A stretch of DNA of 64,000 nucleotides from VAZQ01 sp035293945 (GCA_035293945.1 DATGLV010000025.1:62001-126000), one strand, 5' to 3'; numbered from the stretch's first letter, positions 1-9,226 are shown. Notes: generated by a model from the sequence alone, not told the origin. Made by a program: numbers and translations.

Positions 1-45
1 CGTGATAGCAATCCGGGAAACGGATCGGCGCGACGAGCCAAAATC

Positions 46-1044
46 ATGACAATCTTGGTGACCGGCGGTGCCGGCTATATCGGCAGCCACATGGTTCATG
101 CGCTGCTCGATGGCGGCGAATCCGTGGTGGTGCTGGACAATCTTTCCACTGGATTTGATTGGGTGGTCCCCGCGAATGTGCCACTCGTGGTCGGCGAGAC
201 CGGCGATCAGAACCTGGTTGCATCTCTGATTGCGCGCCACGGCGTGGACGCCGTCATCCATTTCGCCGCCTCATTGGTGGTACCGGATTCGGTCGTCGAC
301 CCGCTGGGATATTATCGCAACAACACGGTGAACTCGCGCGCTCTGATCGAGACTGCGATCAAGTCCGGCGTTCGCCATTTCATTTTTTCCTCGACGGCAG
401 CGGTGTACGGGAATCCTGCGCGTATCCCGGTCGGCGAGGACGATCTCACCGTCCCGATCTCGCCCTATGGTTCCTCCAAGCTGATGACCGAGATCATGCT
501 GCGCGACGCCGGTGCCGCGCATGGTCTCTCGTATGTCGCTCTGCGCTACTTCAACGTGGCGGGCGCGGACCCGCAAATGCGAACCGGACAGTCGACCAAA
601 GGCGCGACCCATCTCGTCAAGGTGGCGGTCGAGACGTCACTCGGCCTGCGGAAGTCGATCGAGGTCTTCGGCACCGACTACGCGACGCCGGACGGCACTT
701 GCATCCGCGACTATATCCATGTGTCGGATCTCATCCGCGCACACGGGGATGCACTGCGATACCTACGCGACGGCGGCGCCTCGCTGATCCTCAACTGCGG
801 TTACGGTCGCGGCTTCTCGGTTCGCGAAGTGATCGACACGGTCAAGCGCGTTTCCGGCGTCGACTTCCAGGTCAAGACCGGCGGCCGACGGGCGGGCGAT
901 CCGGCGACGATCGTGGCCGACGCGACGCGCATCCGCACCATGCTGGGCTGGGCGCCGCAATTCGACGACCTCACAATCATCGTCGATCACGCGTTGAAAT
1001 GGGAGCGGCACCGCGACGCCGTCCGGGCCCGCAAGAGGCAATAA
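46..1044 (+). CDS. galE: UDP-glucose 4-epimerase
   Basis: Extended short-chain dehydrogenase that interconverts UDP-glucose and UDP-galactose, supplying galactose units for envelope polysaccharide. The NAD-binding GGAGYIG motif is at residues 7-13, the catalytic YxxxK is Y141/K145 with the partner S/T at about 115-117, and RYFNVAGADP near 168-177 is typical of GalE. Length (332 aa) is normal for the family. It is followed by an MsbA-type exporter and a glycosyltransferase on the same strand, which suggests a role in surface glycan assembly. Other UDP-sugar 4-epimerases (for example UDP-GlcNAc) cannot be excluded by motif alone. Confidence 0.93.
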   Translation: MTILVTGGAGYIGSHMVHALLDGGESVVVLDNLSTGFDWVVPANVPLVVGETGDQNLVASLIARHGVDAVIHFAASLVVPDSVVDPLGYYRNNTVNSRALIETAIKSGVRHFIFSSTAAVYGNPARIPVGEDDLTVPISPYGSSKLMTEIMLRDAGAAHGLSYVALRYFNVAGADPQMRTGQSTKGATHLVKVAVETSLGLRKSIEVFGTDYATPDGTCIRDYIHVSDLIRAHGDALRYLRDGGASLILNCGYGRGFSVREVIDTVKRVSGVDFQVKTGGRRAGDPATIVADATRIRTMLGWAPQFDDLTIIVDHALKWERHRDAVRARKRQ

Positions 1045-1312
1045 CCGCACAACCCCAGCGTTCCGCCCGGCAAGACCGGCAACTCCCGGCCCCCGCCGCC
1101 ACCCCGGACTGGCTATCGCACCGGGCCGGGACCGGCAGCTTCCTGCTCTTTTGGCTTGAACACGGCCTCCCGGCAGGAGACATAGGGGGCCGCGGGCAGA
1201 CGCGGCCAGCCGCGCCTGACGGGGTCATGCGCCTTTCCGGCATGATGAACCAGTCACAAGCGAGATCGGCGAGAGAGATCAAGCCTGGTTTCGCCGAGAA
1301 TACTGCGGACGC

Positions 1313-3115
1313 ATGCTGAACTCGATTTCCTCACCTCAGTCACGCGACCGCAGTAACGCGCTGGTCGTGATCCGGCGTCTGGTCGTCGAGTTCGGCGTCG
1401 GCCAATGGCGACGCTATGCGCTCGCCTTCCTGCTGATGGGCCTGGCGGCGGCCTGCACCGCCATCCCGGTCTATCTGATCGGCAATATCGTCAACTTGGC
1501 CAATATCCAGCACAATTTCGCCGGCGTCGTGGCGCTCGGCATGATGTCGGCTTTGATCTTCGCAGTGAAAGCGGCCGCGACCTATGGCCATTCCGTGATC
1601 CTGTCGCGCATCGCCAACCACATCATCGCCGAGAACCAGCGCCGCCTGTTCGACAAGCTGCTCAACGAAAGCATCGGCTTCTTCTCCGATCGACACTCTT
1701 CGGAATTTGCCGCCCGCCTGATGACCGGTGCCACGGCTGTGACGCAGGTGCTCAATCTGCTCATCACCTCGATCGGCCGCGATCTTTTTTCGTTGATCGG
1801 GCTGGTGATCGTCATGTTTCTGCGAGACCCGGTCCTCGCCACGGTGACCTTCATCGTGGTCCCGCCGGCATTGCTTGTTCTGCGCAAGATGATCAAGCGC
1901 ATCCGCGGCATTGCGCGCGTGCAGTTCACCGGCGGCACCCGTATTCTGGAAACCCTGCAGGAGACGCTGCAAGGGATCCGCGTTGTCAAGGCCTTCACGC
2001 TAGAGGACACGCTGCGGGCGCGCTTTGCCGCCAATGTGACGGCAGTCGAGCGGGAAGCCAACAAGATGGCCCGTGTCGCCAACCGCACCTCGCCGATGAT
2101 GGATGTATTTGGTGGCTTCGCCATGGCGGCGGCCATAATTTACGGCGGCTACCGCGTCATCGACGATCCGGCCGCCGGCGGCGGGCTGTTCTCCTTCATC
2201 ACCGGATTTCTCCTGGCGATCGAGCCGGCCAAGCGGCTCGCACGCTTCAACATCGATCTCAGCAGCAACCTGGTCGCCGTCCAGGTTCTGCTCGAGATCA
2301 TCGACAGCGAACCCACCGAGCCCGCCGATGACAGTCAGCCGAAGCTCGAGCTGGACAAGGCCCGGGTGGAGTTCTGTCGGGTCGATTTCGCCTATCGGGG
2401 GGGTGACCCGGTGATCCGCGACCTGTCGTTTACGGCCGAGCCGGCGCAGGTAACCGCGTTGGTCGGTCATTCCGGCGGTGGCAAGTCGACCATTCTTAAT
2501 CTGATCCCGCGCTTCTACGAGCTTTCTGGCGGCGTGATCAGCATTGATGGTCAGGACATCGCGCGCGTGTCGCGGCGATCGCTGCGGACGCAAATTGCCT
2601 ATGTGGGCCAGGACGTGTTCCTGTTCCACGGAACGATCCGCGACAATATTGCCTGCGGCCGTGCCGGAGCGAGCGAGGCCGAGATCGTAGCAGCAGCAAC
2701 CGCAGCGCACGCGCACGATTTCATATCCACGTTCGGGCAGGGCTACGACACGCCGGTCGGCGAGCGCGGCCTGCAATTATCCGGCGGCGAGCGCCAGCGC
2801 ATAGCCATCGCCCGGGCGCTGGTGAAGGACGCCCCGATCATCCTCTTGGACGAGGCCACCGCTGCGCTCGATTCGCAATCAGAGCGGTTTGTACAGGATG
2901 CGATAGCCAGGCTGTGCATGGGCCGCACTACTATCGTCATCGCCCATCGGCTGGCGACCGTCATGCATGCCGACCGCATTCTGGTGATCGAGGCGGGCCG
3001 CATCGTCGAGACCGGCCGGCATGAAGAGCTGATGCGCAAGGGAGGCCGCTATGCCGCGTTTTGCCGCCTGCAACTCGAGCAGGCTCCGCTCGCCGCCGCC
3101 GTCCCACTGTCATGA
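1313..3115 (+). CDS. ABC exporter, fused permease-ATPase (MsbA-like)
   Basis: Half-transporter of 600 aa: six predicted membrane segments in the first ~320 residues (exporter type I fold), then one nucleotide-binding domain. Walker A GHSGGGKST begins near residue 384, signature LSGGERQ near 489, and Walker B ILLDEATAALDS about 20 residues later with the H-loop AHRLAT after it. It probably works as a homodimer in the inner membrane and flips a lipid, lipid-linked glycan or similar substrate. Neighbouring galE and a GT2/GtrA glycosyltransferase favour a lipid or glycolipid cargo, but the sequence does not show the substrate. The 268-nt gap after galE holds no convincing gene. Confidence 0.9.
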   Translation: MLNSISSPQSRDRSNALVVIRRLVVEFGVGQWRRYALAFLLMGLAAACTAIPVYLIGNIVNLANIQHNFAGVVALGMMSALIFAVKAAATYGHSVILSRIANHIIAENQRRLFDKLLNESIGFFSDRHSSEFAARLMTGATAVTQVLNLLITSIGRDLFSLIGLVIVMFLRDPVLATVTFIVVPPALLVLRKMIKRIRGIARVQFTGGTRILETLQETLQGIRVVKAFTLEDTLRARFAANVTAVEREANKMARVANRTSPMMDVFGGFAMAAAIIYGGYRVIDDPAAGGGLFSFITGFLLAIEPAKRLARFNIDLSSNLVAVQVLLEIIDSEPTEPADDSQPKLELDKARVEFCRVDFAYRGGDPVIRDLSFTAEPAQVTALVGHSGGGKSTILNLIPRFYELSGGVISIDGQDIARVSRRSLRTQIAYVGQDVFLFHGTIRDNIACGRAGASEAEIVAAATAAHAHDFISTFGQGYDTPVGERGLQLSGGERQRIAIARALVKDAPIILLDEATAALDSQSERFVQDAIARLCMGRTTIVIAHRLATVMHADRILVIEAGRIVETGRHEELMRKGGRYAAFCRLQLEQAPLAAAVPLS

Positions 3116-3272
3116 ACCCGCTCGGCATCGCATCCCTTCAGCGCCATCTCAAGCCCCGCGCGGGCGCTCCGCTGCCGCGCGTGATGTTGTTGTTCGCACG
3201 CCGGGTGATATGGTACCGAGCTGCTAGCCCCTCTGCCTGACCCGCGCCTGCCCTTCACACGTCTGCCTCCAA

Positions 3273-4442
3273 ATGCGTGCCCTAGACGGATCGATGCAGC
3301 ACAGCGTCAGCAAGATCGAGCCGCAAGTCCTGGCCACCCAGCTCGAGCTGCCGCGCCCGGCGCCCGAGCTCAGCATCGTGGTTCCGACCTTTAACGAGCG
3401 CGAAAATATTCCACGTCTCGTCGACATGCTGAAGGTCGCGCTCGCCGGCATTCCCTGGGAGCTCATCGTCGTCGACGACAATTCTCCCGATGGCACCTCC
3501 GAGATCGCGAAGCATATCGGCAGCGGCGACTCCCGGATTCGTTGCATCCGCCGTGTCGGCCGCCGCGGCCTCGCGGGCGCGTGCCTGGAGGGCATCCTCG
3601 CCAGTCAGGCCCAATACGTCGCCGTGATGGACGGCGACCTCCAGCACGACGAGAGCCTGCTCGTTCCCATGATTCAGCTGTTGCGGGGCGACAGCGCCAA
3701 CATGGTGGTGGCGACGCGCTATGCGGGCGGCGGCTCCGCGGCAGCCCTGTCCTCACCGCGCGCCTGGGGAAGCCTGATGGCGACGAGGCTCGCGCGCCGC
3801 GTCTTGAAGATCGAGCTCACCGACCCGATGAGCGGCTTCTTCATGCTCCGGCGCGAGCTGGTGGAGAAGATCGCGCCAAGGCTCTCGACACAGGGCTTCA
3901 AGGTCTTGCTCGATATCGTGGTCACCGCCGGCAGCTCCTTGAGAATCGCCGAATTGCCGTTCACGTTCCGCCGCCGCGTCTATGGCGAGAGCAAGCTCGA
4001 TGCTGCCGTCACCCTCGAATATCTCGGCCTCTTGCTCGCCAAGGCGACCGATGATGCGGTTTCGCTGCGTTTCACCTTGTTCTGCCTGGTCGGGGCGTTC
4101 GGCATCGGAGTGCATTTCCTGGCGCTGACGGTCGCCTACCACCTGGTCGGCCTTGAATTCGTGTGGGCGCAGACGCTCGCCATGATGGTCGCTATCGCCA
4201 GCAATTTCGCCATCAACAACGCGCTCACCTATCGCGACCGCCGCCTGCGCGGCCTCACCTTCCTGGGCGGCCTGCTGCGTTTCTACCTGGTCTCGATGGC
4301 GGGCCTGGTCTCCAATATCGGCGTGAGCGACTGGCTGTTCATCAATTCCGAGAAATGGTGGGTGGCGGGTCTTGCCGGCGCGGTAATCGGCGTCGTCTGG
4401 AACTATGTGGTAGCCTCGCAATTCGTGTGGCGAAGCCAATAG
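3273..4442 (+). CDS. GT2 glycosyltransferase with GtrA membrane domain (polyprenyl-phosphate sugar synthase-like)
   Basis: Residues ~30-250 form a GT-A catalytic domain of the dolichol-phosphate mannosyltransferase type: VVPTFNERENI near 36-46, VVDDNSPDGT near 67-75 and the DxD-type MDGDLQHD at 119-126. Residues ~260-389 contain about four hydrophobic segments and match GtrA. Such fusions transfer a nucleotide sugar to undecaprenyl phosphate and help flip the product for glycan or lipid modification in the periplasm. The start at 3273 is the first ATG; a second in-frame ATG at 3294 is possible. The sugar and acceptor are unknown. Confidence 0.88.
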   Translation: MRALDGSMQHSVSKIEPQVLATQLELPRPAPELSIVVPTFNERENIPRLVDMLKVALAGIPWELIVVDDNSPDGTSEIAKHIGSGDSRIRCIRRVGRRGLAGACLEGILASQAQYVAVMDGDLQHDESLLVPMIQLLRGDSANMVVATRYAGGGSAAALSSPRAWGSLMATRLARRVLKIELTDPMSGFFMLRRELVEKIAPRLSTQGFKVLLDIVVTAGSSLRIAELPFTFRRRVYGESKLDAAVTLEYLGLLLAKATDDAVSLRFTLFCLVGAFGIGVHFLALTVAYHLVGLEFVWAQTLAMMVAIASNFAINNALTYRDRRLRGLTFLGGLLRFYLVSMAGLVSNIGVSDWLFINSEKWWVAGLAGAVIGVVWNYVVASQFVWRSQ

Positions 4443-4498
4443 CCGCCCTCTCGATCTTGCGCGGGTGGGCGCGAGTTGAGAACGAGGTGGGGCCATGG

Positions 4499-5305
4499 AT
4501 GTGGGCCATGGATGAGAAGCCGGTCCTGGTCGAGCGGCGCGACGGCTACCGGGCCATCACCCTCAATCGGCCGCAGCGCCTCAACGCCTGCAACACGGCG
4601 ATGCTGCGCGCAGTGCGCGACGCGCTGGGCGACGCCGAGAGCGACAGCGCCTGCCGCGCTCTGCTCTTGACCGGAGCCGGACGGGCATTCTGCACCGGGC
4701 AGGACCTCACCGAGGAGCAGGCCCGACCGGGCGAGGAATCGGCGCTCAGCAGCGTGATCGAGGAGCACTACAATCCGCTGATCCGCAAGCTGCGCGAGCT
4801 GCCCTTTCCGGTCGTCGCCGCCGTCAATGGGATTGCGGCGGGCGCCGGCGCCAACCTGGCGCTTGCCTGCGATCTGGTGCTGGCGGCGCGCTCGGCGAGC
4901 TTCGTGCAAATCTTCGCCCGGATCGGTCTGGTCCCGGATTGCGGCGGCACTTGGCTTTTGCCTCGCCTGGTGGGCCCAGCGCGGGCGCGCGGGCTTGCGC
5001 TGACCGCCGAACCGCTGTCGGCCGAGAAGGCGGAGGCCTGGGGGCTGATCTGGAGGGTCGTCGATGACGAGGCGCTCTCAGCCGCGGCGGCAGAGCTCGC
5101 CGCCGCGCTCGCCGCCGGCCCTACGGTCGGACTCGCCCTCATCAAGCGCGCGCTGGACGAGTCATGGGACAACGATCTCGAGAGCCAGCTCGAGCTCGAG
5201 CGCGAGCTGCAGCGCCAAGCGAGCCTCACGCCGGATTATGCGGAGGGCGTGCGGGCCTTCATGGAAAAGCGCAAGCCGTCCTTCGGCGGCCGCCGGAATC
5301 GTTAG
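4499..5305 (+). CDS. enoyl-CoA hydratase/isomerase family, PaaG-like
   Basis: Crotonase-fold protein of about 268 aa. The oxyanion-hole region is NGIAAGAGANLALACDLV, and the GLVPDCGGTWLLPR motif contains the Asp used by PaaG-type isomerases (2-(1,2-epoxy-1,2-dihydrophenyl)acetyl-CoA isomerase) instead of the second Glu of classical hydratases. The reading frame is open far upstream, but a GAGGTGG ribosome site sits about 8 nt before the ATG at 4499; ATG 4508 is an alternative. No other paa genes are nearby, so the pathway is uncertain: it may serve aromatic or fatty acyl-CoA turnover. Confidence 0.85.
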   Translation: MWAMDEKPVLVERRDGYRAITLNRPQRLNACNTAMLRAVRDALGDAESDSACRALLLTGAGRAFCTGQDLTEEQARPGEESALSSVIEEHYNPLIRKLRELPFPVVAAVNGIAAGAGANLALACDLVLAARSASFVQIFARIGLVPDCGGTWLLPRLVGPARARGLALTAEPLSAEKAEAWGLIWRVVDDEALSAAAAELAAALAAGPTVGLALIKRALDESWDNDLESQLELERELQRQASLTPDYAEGVRAFMEKRKPSFGGRRNR

Positions 5306-6120
5306 CTCCAAGTCCCCGGTTTTTGCATTAATCTGTGGAGCCTGTGGGTAATTCTCCCTGACGGAGGCTTTGGCAGCCTTCGGTAGTCCCTGGGCAGCAA
5401 ACCATAGGCCGCTCGAAAGCTCCGAGTGAAATGGGTCATATCGGAAAAACCCCAGCCATAGGCGATTTCGCTTATTGTTCGGGTGACTTGAGACGGATCT
5501 TGGAGCGCGCGTCGGCACCGTTCGAGACGTCGCGCACGGATGAGATGCATGATCGAGGTCCCAATGTCGGCCAGGACGGCGTTGGCGTATCGCACGCTGA
5601 CTCCGGCCGCTGCGGCTACGGTGTCGCAATCGAGCGCCGGATCCGTGAGCCTGGCTTCGATCGCGGTACGCACGTTGAGGAGAACAAGGGCGCGCGCCGA
5701 CGATACGCGCGGTGTTCTTCCATCCATAGCCTTCGCGAGCGATACCGCAATCAAGTCGAGCACCTGGTCTCTGACGACATCCGCAGTCGTGGGATCCAAG
5801 ATGTCCGTGTGGGTCGGCAGCATCTCCAGAAATCCCGATGTCAAAGCGTGTTCAGGACGCGAAGGCTTGATCGGAACACCCACAACCTGTTGCGTTTTTC
5901 CGAGGCGGGCCTCCAACGCGCGACGCGGGACCTTGAGCAACAGCGGGGTCGAACCCCTCGGATATTTTGCCGAAGCCGGCTGACGCGGATCGACTAATAT
6001 CATGTCGCCCGTTTCCAAGAGCACCTCATGGCCGGCCTGCTCGATCAGATGCTGCCCGACTCCCTGTCGAACGACGAAAAGGTCTTCGGCCTCTGAATGA
6101 CCTCGCGAACGACAGTACAT
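5302..6120 (-). CDS. AraC-family regulator, apparently truncated at its 5' end
   Basis: The C-terminal ~100 residues form the double helix-turn-helix of AraC/XylS regulators (ISEIAYGWGFSDMTHFTRSFRAAYG, split here across two helices, is the conserved second half). The N-terminal part matches the cupin-like AraC_binding_2 sensor domain (GDMILVDPRQP). The first ATG is at 6120, but clear sensor-domain coding sequence continues in the same frame up to 6237 (residues TFRGELKCGAVAYVGLFLYE precede the ATG), and no ATG, GTG or TTG exists before the TAG at 6240-6238. That TAG is the stop codon of the neighbouring binding-protein gene. So either initiation at 6120 gives a shortened protein or the gene has lost its start. 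The 3' end overlaps the end of the PaaG-like gene by 4 nt (convergent). Confidence 0.75.
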   Translation of the reverse strand: MYCRSRGHSEAEDLFVVRQGVGQHLIEQAGHEVLLETGDMILVDPRQPASAKYPRGSTPLLLKVPRRALEARLGKTQQVVGVPIKPSRPEHALTSGFLEMLPTHTDILDPTTADVVRDQVLDLIAVSLAKAMDGRTPRVSSARALVLLNVRTAIEARLTDPALDCDTVAAAAGVSVRYANAVLADIGTSIMHLIRARRLERCRRALQDPSQVTRTISEIAYGWGFSDMTHFTRSFRAAYGLLPRDYRRLPKPPSGRITHRLHRLMQKPGTWS

Positions 6121-6237
6121 CGGCGAAGTCTCGTAGAGGAAAAGACCGACATATGCGACGGCTCCACATTTAAGCTCTCCCCGGAAAGTCTCTCGGGTTT
6201 CGGGTTTGCACTCGTGCTGGATAATCTTTTTGCACGG

Positions 6238-7203
6238 CTAGCTCCGCGGCGGGATCTGCAACAGCTCCGTGAGCTGCTGTTTGGTAAGCGGCTGGTCAAG
6301 GAACTTCAATTTGACGGCGTCGCGCTGGATGCCGTCGATGTCCTTCATCTCGTCGGTCTGCAGCGCGGTCTTGGGATAGATTTTCGCGATCGAGCGTGCA
6401 ACGAAATCCTCCGGGCTGCCCACCTTGGCCGCATAGCGCTTGATCGCGTCGGGACCCGAATACATCCAGTCGACGGCTTCGCGATAGGCCTTGGCAAAGC
6501 GCAGGATGGCGTCCTTACGATTCTTGAGAACATCGGCGTTCACGATCACGACCCGCACGGTCTGCCGGTCGAGCGAGGCGACGTCGCTGCCGCGCGCGAT
6601 GATACGGATCTTCCCCTCCTCGGCCTCCTTCAATCCGACCGGAAACGCGCCCCAGCCGATATCGACTTGTCCCGACATCACGGCTGTCAATGTCGCGGCC
6701 GGTGTGCCGGTCGCCGTGGGCTTGGCCTTAACGCCCAGCGTATCCACGAAGCCGACCACGATATTGTTGGAGCTCGAGCCGCTGGTTGAATACGCGATCG
6801 TGTTCTTGTCGGTGGCATCGGCCAGCGTCTTGAGCGGAGAATCGGCCTTAACGTACCAGTAAAGATCGCTCGTGCCGGTGAACGCAGGCAAGAGGATGCG
6901 CACCGGCGCGCCCTTCGAGAACACGCGCATGACGCCGGCGACCCCTACCCCGATGCCGATGTCGGCGCTGCCGGCGATGATCGGCTGCATGGTCTCGCCC
7001 GCGCCTGCGGTGCCGAAATTATCGAGCACCAGCCCATGTTTCTTGAAGATGCCGGCGTCCTGGCCGAGCGTGGGCATCTGGTTTTCCCAGTTGTTGATCT
7101 GCCCGACCGCGACCTTGAGCGTATCATCCGCCCGCGCCGGTGCGGCAAGCACCGCGCACACCAGCGCGCTTACCACAAACGCCCGCGAAAGAGTTCCCTG
7201 CAT
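6238..7203 (-). CDS. ABC transporter substrate-binding protein, NMT1/TauA type
   Basis: Periplasmic solute-binding protein of about 321 aa with a Sec signal peptide ending in APARADD. The mature part has the NMT1/TauA pattern: VAVGQINNWENQMPTLGQ, FKKHGLVLD, then the TAGAGETMQPIIAGSADIGIG segment split over the ligand cleft. These proteins bind sulfonates, nitrate, pyrimidine precursors or aromatic acids. GGGAGG directly precedes ATG 7209, which is too close, but lies 6 nt before ATG 7203, so the latter is the better start. No permease or ATPase gene is nearby. Its stop codon is in frame with the truncated araC remnant that follows. Confidence 0.85.
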   Translation of the reverse strand: MQGTLSRAFVVSALVCAVLAAPARADDTLKVAVGQINNWENQMPTLGQDAGIFKKHGLVLDNFGTAGAGETMQPIIAGSADIGIGVGVAGVMRVFSKGAPVRILLPAFTGTSDLYWYVKADSPLKTLADATDKNTIAYSTSGSSSNNIVVGFVDTLGVKAKPTATGTPAATLTAVMSGQVDIGWGAFPVGLKEAEEGKIRIIARGSDVASLDRQTVRVVIVNADVLKNRKDAILRFAKAYREAVDWMYSGPDAIKRYAAKVGSPEDFVARSIAKIYPKTALQTDEMKDIDGIQRDAVKLKFLDQPLTKQQLTELLQIPPRS

Positions 7204-7270
7204 GACCATCCTCCCGGAGCGGTGCTCTCAGCGGCGCCGCAGACCGCAACCATACCAACAACTCATCGTC

Positions 7271-8080
7271 TCAGCGAGATCGCGCGCGGGAGCGCACGGG
7301 CTTGCGCCTCGCGGCCGATTGCCGCGACGGCCGCTGTTTCGCCGCCGGCAGAGCCGGCGGCAGGCGGCCGGCTTCGGCCAGGCGATGCGACCAGTATTCC
7401 CAGGTCCGCCCGACCACGTTGGGCAGCGCGTTGAGGGAGCCGGCCAGCTTGGTCTCGCCGCCCGTCAGCGGCGCCACATTGCCGAGCAGGTGGGCCTGCA
7501 GCTGATAGATCGCATTCTGGCACATGAAGATCGAGCGGGAGACGAGCTCGCGCAGGTCGCCACCGACGACCGTCGCACCATGGCGGCGCATCAGCACCGC
7601 GCCGTTCTGCCCAAGCGCCCGCGCGAGCGAATGTCCTTCAGCGAGCTTTGCGACCAACAAATTGGTGTCCCCGAACTCGTCCTGCTGGTCCCAGAACGGA
7701 ATTTGCGCGCCGCCGGCGGCGCCCAGATGGAAAACCGGAACCAGCGGCATGCCGGAAATGCAGAATGGCATCAGCGCGCCCGCATGATGATGGCAGACCG
7801 CCATGACGTCCGGCCGCGCCTGATAGATGCAGCCGTGGATGACCCGCTCCGCGAACAGTGGCGCGGTCGGCGTGACGATGGGCTCGGCATCGAGGCTGAA
7901 CTCGAGGATGTCCGCCGGCTCGACCAACTGCGGCGAGCGCGAGCGCGACAAGAGGAAGCGCTTGGGGTCGCCCGGATGGCGAAGGCTCACATGGCCGAAG
8001 GCGTCGAGCACCCCCTCGTTCGCCAACATGCGGCTTGCCAGCGCAAGCTCGTAACAGGTTTCTTTGTTTTGGTCGGGCAT
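7271..8080 (-). CDS. class II aldolase/adducin family protein
   Basis: About 269 aa with the zinc-binding class II aldolase core: HVSLRHP near the N-terminus, then HHHAGALMPF and RRHGATVVG supplying metal-ligand histidines. Relatives include fuculose- and ribulose-phosphate aldolases and ketone-acid decarboxylases; the reaction cannot be fixed here. The C-terminus carries a basic tail rich in Arg and Lys that the core family lacks. The start at 8080 has an AGGA about 7 nt upstream; the open frame extends to 8146 without family similarity. It is divergent from the oxidoreductase at 8237, so the pair may share a control region at 8081-8236. Confidence 0.85.
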   Translation of the reverse strand: MPDQNKETCYELALASRMLANEGVLDAFGHVSLRHPGDPKRFLLSRSRSPQLVEPADILEFSLDAEPIVTPTAPLFAERVIHGCIYQARPDVMAVCHHHAGALMPFCISGMPLVPVFHLGAAGGAQIPFWDQQDEFGDTNLLVAKLAEGHSLARALGQNGAVLMRRHGATVVGGDLRELVSRSIFMCQNAIYQLQAHLLGNVAPLTGGETKLAGSLNALPNVVGRTWEYWSHRLAEAGRLPPALPAAKQRPSRQSAARRKPVRSRARSR

Positions 8081-8236
8081 ATCGCGTTCCTGCTTCTTGG
8101 GTCGGGAAAGGTCGCGCAGGAAAGCGCAATCCACCGCTGTTGCCAAGAATTTCCCACGTCGGCGCCTTGCCTCTAGGTACGGAGCACGGCAAGAATCCTG
8201 AAGGCGGACACACGCTCAAGCGGAGGCAGGCAAGAC

Positions 8237-9088
8237 ATGAATCCAGTGGTCGCCGTCATCGCGCCGGGCGCCATGGGGGCTGGGGTCGGGAAGCGCCTCA
8301 CCGAGCGCGGCCTCAAGGTGCTCACCTCACTTTCCGGCCGCAGCGCCGAGACGATTGCGCGCGCCGGTGCGGCCGCTCTCGTGCCGGCAAGCGACGAAGA
8401 AATCGCCCGTGCCGATTTTCTCCTTTCGATCATTCCCCCCGGCGATGCATTGCCGCTTGCACAGCGCTTTGCGCCGGCACTCGCGGCCAGCAACAACAAG
8501 CCGGTATTTGTCGACTGCAACGCGGTAAGCCCGCCGACCGTCGAGCGCATCGCGGCCGCGATTGCCCCGACCGGCTGCCCGTTCGTCGATGCCGGCATCA
8601 TCGGCGCGCCACCACGCGCCGACTATGCGGGACCGACCTTCTACGCTTCCGGCCGCGACGCTTCACGCTTTGCCGCGCTCGGCGAGTTCGGGCTCAAGAT
8701 CCGCGTGCTCGATGGCCCCTTGAGCGCCGCCTCGGCGCTGAAAATGTCCTACGGGGGCATCACCAAGGGCATCACCGCGATCGCCTCCGCGATGTTCATT
8801 GCAGCAAGCCGCGGCGGCTCGGCTGATGCACTGTTCGCGGAGCTCAAGGAAAGCCAGCCGCAGCTCCTCGCCTGGTTCTCCCGCCAGGTCGCCGGCATGT
8901 ACCCCAAGGCCTATCGCTGGGTCGCCGAGATGGAAGAGGTTTCCGATTTCGCCGGCGACAACGCGCCTGCCGCAGAGATGTATGCCGCCATCGCTCGGTT
9001 TTACCAGCACGTGGCGGGCGACTTTGCGGGAGAGCAGAAGGACGTCGCAGCGCTGAAGGATTTCATCGGCAAAAACCCGAAGAATTAA
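8237..9088 (+). CDS. NAD(P)-dependent oxidoreductase, 6-phosphogluconate/beta-hydroxyacid dehydrogenase-like (DUF1932 C-terminal domain)
   Basis: 283 aa. The N-terminal Rossmann domain starts at VVAVIAPGAMGAGVGKRL, a variant of the GxGxMG dinucleotide motif in which the first Gly is Pro. FVDCNAVSP and FVDAGIIGAPP are typical of the beta-hydroxyacid dehydrogenase group. The helical C-terminal part with ALKMSYGGITKG carries the catalytic Lys position and matches DUF1932. In related gene pairs such enzymes oxidise a sugar acid that is then cleaved by a class II aldolase-like partner; the divergent neighbour at 7271-8080 is such a protein, so a shared substrate is a reasonable inference. Confidence 0.84.
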   Translation: MNPVVAVIAPGAMGAGVGKRLTERGLKVLTSLSGRSAETIARAGAAALVPASDEEIARADFLLSIIPPGDALPLAQRFAPALAASNNKPVFVDCNAVSPPTVERIAAAIAPTGCPFVDAGIIGAPPRADYAGPTFYASGRDASRFAALGEFGLKIRVLDGPLSAASALKMSYGGITKGITAIASAMFIAASRGGSADALFAELKESQPQLLAWFSRQVAGMYPKAYRWVAEMEEVSDFAGDNAPAAEMYAAIARFYQHVAGDFAGEQKDVAALKDFIGKNPKN

Positions 9089-9190
9089 AGCATCCCCGCC
9101 AACGCAGCGCGCCTGTTTGCGTGAAAGGCAACAGCTGGCGTCGAAATCCTTAGCTGCTCAGGCTCCTCGTCGGACGTGATCCGAGGCACT

Positions 9191-9226
9191 ATATGCTGTC
9201 TGCATATGCTGTCTGCGCGGGCAGAC
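9191..9226. repeat. tandem 13-bp repeat followed by a hairpin
   Basis: ATATGCTGTCTGC occurs twice back to back (9191-9203 and 9204-9216) with no mismatch. The end of the second copy, GTCTGC (9211-9216), pairs with GCAGAC at 9221-9226 across a 4-nt loop. It lies about 160 nt before the alkB-like gene in a 299-nt gap (9089-9387) where no other gene is evident. It could be an operator or a replication-slippage scar. Confidence 0.6.

Noticed and set aside
1045..1312. Possible promoter or small RNA between galE and the ABC exporter
   Set aside because: No convincing -35/-10 pair, hairpin plus T-run, or conserved RNA motif was seen.
159..1319. 386-aa open frame overlapping galE
   Set aside because: Arg/Gly/Asp-rich shadow of galE in another frame with no domain similarity; galE has full motifs in its own frame.
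3753..4496. 247-aa leftward open frame over the glycosyltransferase gene
   Set aside because: Antisense shadow in GC-rich coding DNA, rich in His, Asp and Gln; no motif.
6097..6789. 230-aa rightward open frame over the AraC/TauA-like junction
   Set aside because: Antisense to two proteins with clear family motifs; composition is typical of shadows.
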